From: Brevibacillus borstelensis
GTDB taxonomy: Bacteria > Bacillota > Bacilli > Brevibacillales > Brevibacillaceae
NCBI RefSeq assembly: GCF_003710865.1
Contig: NZ_RHHO01000041.1
Location: forward strand, 1 to 52,049
Length of the DNA: 52,049 nucleotides
Direction: 5' to 3'
The position numbers and the translations under genes were made by a program. Below the pieces are notes generated by a model that was given only the letters and a program-made list of their open reading frames with translations, searched no databases and was not told the DNA's origin. Below are positions 49,755 to 52,049 of the stretch, piece after piece. Position 1 is the first letter of the stretch. Every line of letters starts with the position of its first letter.

Positions 49755-49792
49755 CAATAAAAATAACCGTACTGCGAAGAATATCAGTACGG
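49755..49792 (-). terminator. terminator after the RusA-like operon
   Basis: ccgtact (49767-49773) pairs with agtacgg (49786-49792) and the minus strand continues TTATTTTTATTG. It lies between the RusA-like gene and the short recombinase, 16 nt before the recombinase start, so it may also attenuate read-through into it. Confidence 0.7.
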
Positions 49793-49926
49793 TGGATGAT
49801 GATTCTAGCATTAGCGAAGATAAACTAAGAGTCTATGAACCCTTGATAGAACGGTCTCTCTATTATGTTAGCTTCTTGTAACACGTATAAGCGGTGTAAA
49901 CATTGATTTGCCAAGGTATTGCGCAA

Positions 49927-50781
49927 TTACGGAGTCTTGCATTTTATCTGTGTCTCTATACTCGGAGAAGTTGTGCTCTTGCGTTTCTCAAGATGGAGAT
50001 AATGAACCTGTGCTTCATTGATACCAAGGTGTCCGAGTATCGGGTAGTAGATAAGGGCCATGTTGTCGATATCCTTGTCGTCGGTATCGCCTGTAAAGCA
50101 CATCTCGATTGAGTAGCTCTTACATGGTGCTATCTTCATCTTACGTTTGAGGGGCCGCGCGAGATAACGATGGCGGTCGGCATCATCGGTTAAGAGCCTG
50201 TCGCCGCCATCCCTCAGAATCGGTGATTGCTTTGGAACGATATAAATGTCGCCGCTCACTTCAATAATCGGCCCCCCGGATGATCCCAAGTCAAAGAGTG
50301 CAATCTTCAACGATTCATTTGATCTGTATTGGGAGGCGTTTGCATACCGTTTCTTGTAATGGTATCTGATGTTACATTCATAGATTTGTCGGTCGTTCTC
50401 AACGATCTCCTTGTTGATGCCGTCCAGCACCGACTTCATTACGAGTAAGGGAGGTACATCATCTGCTTGCCGTTGGGTAGTAACGGTGATGTCTACTCGG
50501 TATTCTCCTTTGGGCAATGGAAGAGGGATTCCTACTGATTTTGACTTGGCTCTAAGTAGCATCGACACTTTTTCCTGAAAGGCCATCATAACAACGCTTT
50601 GTTGTCGTTCAATTTTAGTGCCATCGTTAAGCTCATAATATGTGTCATGAGATAGCTCTCTCGGCTCCTCATGGACGCAAAAGTAAGAACTTGAATCAAA
50701 GGACAAGAGTACCTTCTCATCTTTCCGAAAAGCGTTAACCACTTTTGCTTTGTCCGTATAGAGACTACCATGCATTTTCAT
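49927..50781 (-). CDS. putative tandem RusA-like Holliday-junction resolvase protein
   Basis: A 284-residue protein with two RusA-like regions. Half 1 (about 60-145): DITVTTQRQADD, Lys116, LDGINKEIVENDRQIYEC, matching the RusA D-K-...-DDxQ pattern with Asp107/108, Lys116 and Asp130 kept. Half 2 (about 178-268): the RusA-type opening VPKQSPILRDGGD, then DKDIDNMAL (Asp237, Asp239, Asn240) and INEAQVHYLHLEKR, where the Lys and last Asp are changed (Leu243, Glu256). RusA is a homodimeric resolvase found in phages; this looks like a fused, diverged pair. It overlaps the upstream gene by 4 bp (ATGA). Assignment is from motif pattern only. Confidence 0.55.
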   Translation of the reverse strand: MKMHGSLYTDKAKVVNAFRKDEKVLLSFDSSSYFCVHEEPRELSHDTYYELNDGTKIERQQSVVMMAFQEKVSMLLRAKSKSVGIPLPLPKGEYRVDITVTTQRQADDVPPLLVMKSVLDGINKEIVENDRQIYECNIRYHYKKRYANASQYRSNESLKIALFDLGSSGGPIIEVSGDIYIVPKQSPILRDGGDRLLTDDADRHRYLARPLKRKMKIAPCKSYSIEMCFTGDTDDKDIDNMALIYYPILGHLGINEAQVHYLHLEKRKSTTSPSIETQIKCKTP

Positions 50782-51695
50782 AAGATGACGCTTCCTTTGC
50801 CGAGTAATTTAACAAGCTCATCAACGTGACGCTTAATTAGAACATGAGGGCGGAGGACAATGATTTCATACTCATTTTTCTGTAGTGAAACCCCGACTCT
50901 AGCGTCTCTAACAAAGACTTTCTCTCCATCTTTTTGTTGAAAGATACATCTTACAGGTCTGAATAGGTCAGCATTGATGAACGATTGAATTGTCTGGAAT
51001 GTATTGTAGGGTGTGCTTTTTACGTCGTAGCAGAAACGTGTATCAAGCTCTAACTCCCCGTTCTGTGTGATATGCATAATGTCTGGATCGATGCCGCCAT
51101 AATACCGAAGCCAGTTATATTGATACATTAGGAGGAAGATTTTAAGTTTTCTCTCATCCCATCCTGTTCTTGTTACAGATTGATCTAACATCTTCTCTGT
51201 GATAGCTAATTTAGGAACCATGATATAGCCATAATTGTGCTGTTTCAAAGGAGAGGGATTTCGTTTAATTTCTTTACAACTGTAAAATGTATCAAGCTCT
51301 GGCAGATAGTCTGGTGCAGACAATACATGTGCTTGGAAACGCAATTTATCATCTTCTCTAATGTCTCGGATAAAGTGATGAGTTTCTAACCAATCAAGAG
51401 ACCATTCGATATATGATGAGTATGGAGGCAGTTTTAATGTCTCGGCGATCTTTTGTTTGCTGGAAAAATATACTTTTCCAGAAAGACCATCGCAGTACAT
51501 GCATAGGTATAGATAGACCTTGAATGTAGTGTTCGCAAGTTGGGGATGGTCGGGGAAATCAGGGTAAATATCGCTTATGACTTTCCTCGGGAAAGAGAAG
51601 TTTTGCGCTGAAAGCTCAAAGTGGTTCTTACCTGGCGTGAGGTTCATCTGTACGATAGTTTTATTCAGATTAGATAGTTTTCTGGTATATTTCAT
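50778..51695 (-). CDS. winged-helix-like protein of the accessory island, function unknown
   Basis: A 305-residue soluble protein. Residues about 35-115 look like a winged helix (FKVYLYLCMYCDGLSGKVYFSSKQKIAETLKLPPYSSYIEWSLDWLETHHFI), as in replication initiators or DnaD-like proteins. The rest (about 130-305) is mixed alpha/beta with many Tyr and Phe and no motif I recognise. CTGGAGG precedes the ATG at 51695. It heads a two-gene operon with the RusA-like gene. An IS256-type element lies just upstream of its promoter region. Confidence 0.6.
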   Translation of the reverse strand: MKYTRKLSNLNKTIVQMNLTPGKNHFELSAQNFSFPRKVISDIYPDFPDHPQLANTTFKVYLYLCMYCDGLSGKVYFSSKQKIAETLKLPPYSSYIEWSLDWLETHHFIRDIREDDKLRFQAHVLSAPDYLPELDTFYSCKEIKRNPSPLKQHNYGYIMVPKLAITEKMLDQSVTRTGWDERKLKIFLLMYQYNWLRYYGGIDPDIMHITQNGELELDTRFCYDVKSTPYNTFQTIQSFINADLFRPVRCIFQQKDGEKVFVRDARVGVSLQKNEYEIIVLRPHVLIKRHVDELVKLLGKGSVIL

Positions 51696-51793
51696 AGGGC
51701 CTCCAGATGACGAAAAAAATTGTCTAAGACTATGTTAATTTCGGTCACTTCGATTACGTCTAATATGGATATCCCAACTATGTTTCCTGCTTC

Positions 51794-51822
51794 GAGTCTG
51801 TAAAATATTTTGTGTAAACTCT
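51794..51822 (+). repeat. probable left terminal inverted repeat of the IS256-type element
   Basis: GAGTCTGTAAAATATTTTGT and following bases, about 45-75 bp before the transposase start, have the look of IS256-family ends. The right end lies outside the window, so the repeat cannot be confirmed here. Confidence 0.5.
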
Positions 51823-51861
51823 CAACCTCTAAACTACAATTAGGAGTAGAAAGGTTGGGAG
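51819..51861 (+). promoter_or_regulatory. hairpin that hides the transposase ribosome binding site
   Basis: ctctcaacct (51819-51828) pairs with aggttgggag (51852-51861, one G-T pair). The 3' arm contains GGGAG, the ribosome binding site 6 nt before ATG 51868. In a transcript reading in from outside, the hairpin would block translation. Confidence 0.7.
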
Positions 51862-51867
51862 ATTTTT

Positions 51868-52049
51868 ATGATGTCAAAAGAGCAGATCAAGCAGTGGATC
51901 AAAGAGAAAAACATGAAGTCAGTGGACGACGTACAGTCAGCGTTAAAGGATCTATTCGCAGACACAATCCAAGAAATGCTGGAAGCTGAAATCGAGTCCT
52001 CTCTTGGATACGCCAAGCATGACATGAAAAACAAGCGGACAACCAACAG
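51868..52049 (+). mobile_element. IS256-family (mutator-type) transposase, 5' part
   Basis: The first 60 residues of a DDE transposase (MMSKEQIKQWIKEKNMKSVD... then the diagnostic EMLEAEIESSLGYAKHD). The catalytic residues lie beyond the window edge. ATG 51868 or 51871 may be used. The frame is open to the end of the window. Confidence 0.9.

Overview
The window looks like the chromosome of a spore-forming, low-to-mid G+C Gram-positive of the Brevibacillus/Paenibacillus type. Reasons: an rRNA-tRNA cluster next to trxB-rapZ-yvcK-whiA-crh, an H-type small acid-soluble spore protein, a CtsR-type clpP promoter, a CggR-controlled glycolytic operon, secG-rnr-smpB-ssrA in Bacillus order, and a tmRNA tag that reads (A)GNKQLSLAA. 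Genus is inferred from gene order and sequence style; no database was searched.

Layout. 1-822: 3' end of a 23S rRNA gene followed by tRNA-Asp, -Phe, -Lys and -Gly, with a duplicated fragment of tRNA-Asp and no 5S gene. 1053-7743: TPR protein, trxB, rapZ, yvcK, whiA, crh, a small acidic protein and sspH. 7806-9249: queT under a preQ1 riboswitch, and clpP under a CtsR box (both minus). 9306-12066: ECF sigma factor, zinc-finger anti-sigma and a beta-solenoid membrane protein, next to a small gene flanked by DnaA boxes. 12375-15739: orphan amino-acid binding lipoprotein, several very small genes, two small secreted proteins and a tRNA-Arg. 15893-19105: a Fur-boxed siderophore uptake locus (binding protein divergent from two permeases). 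19267-29664: rpoN, a glutaredoxin-like gene, then cggR, an NhaC-type antiporter, gapA, pgk, tpiA, gpmI and eno. 30040-34585: a second Fur-type siderophore locus with the only uptake ATPase in the window. 34813-42162: small membrane protein, second ECF sigma/anti-sigma pair, a long fold-back repeat, a HelD-like helicase, FetAB-like exporter and a membrane cytochrome c. 42483-46895: secG, rnr, smpB, ssrA. 46934-52049: accessory island.

The core genes cooperate in central carbon metabolism (CggR operon with crh and yvcK nearby), envelope and iron homeostasis (two importers probably sharing one ATPase, one exporter) and translation quality control (rnr, smpB, ssrA). 

The accessory island after ssrA is the least ordinary part. 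It carries a full-length large serine recombinase broken by one in-frame TGA, a second short serine recombinase without the zinc ribbon, and a two-gene operon: a winged-helix-like protein plus a protein that appears to be two fused RusA-like resolvase folds whose acidic and basic active-site residues are unevenly divided between the halves. An IS256-type transposase gene with a hairpin hiding its ribosome binding site starts at the right edge and is cut by the end of the window.
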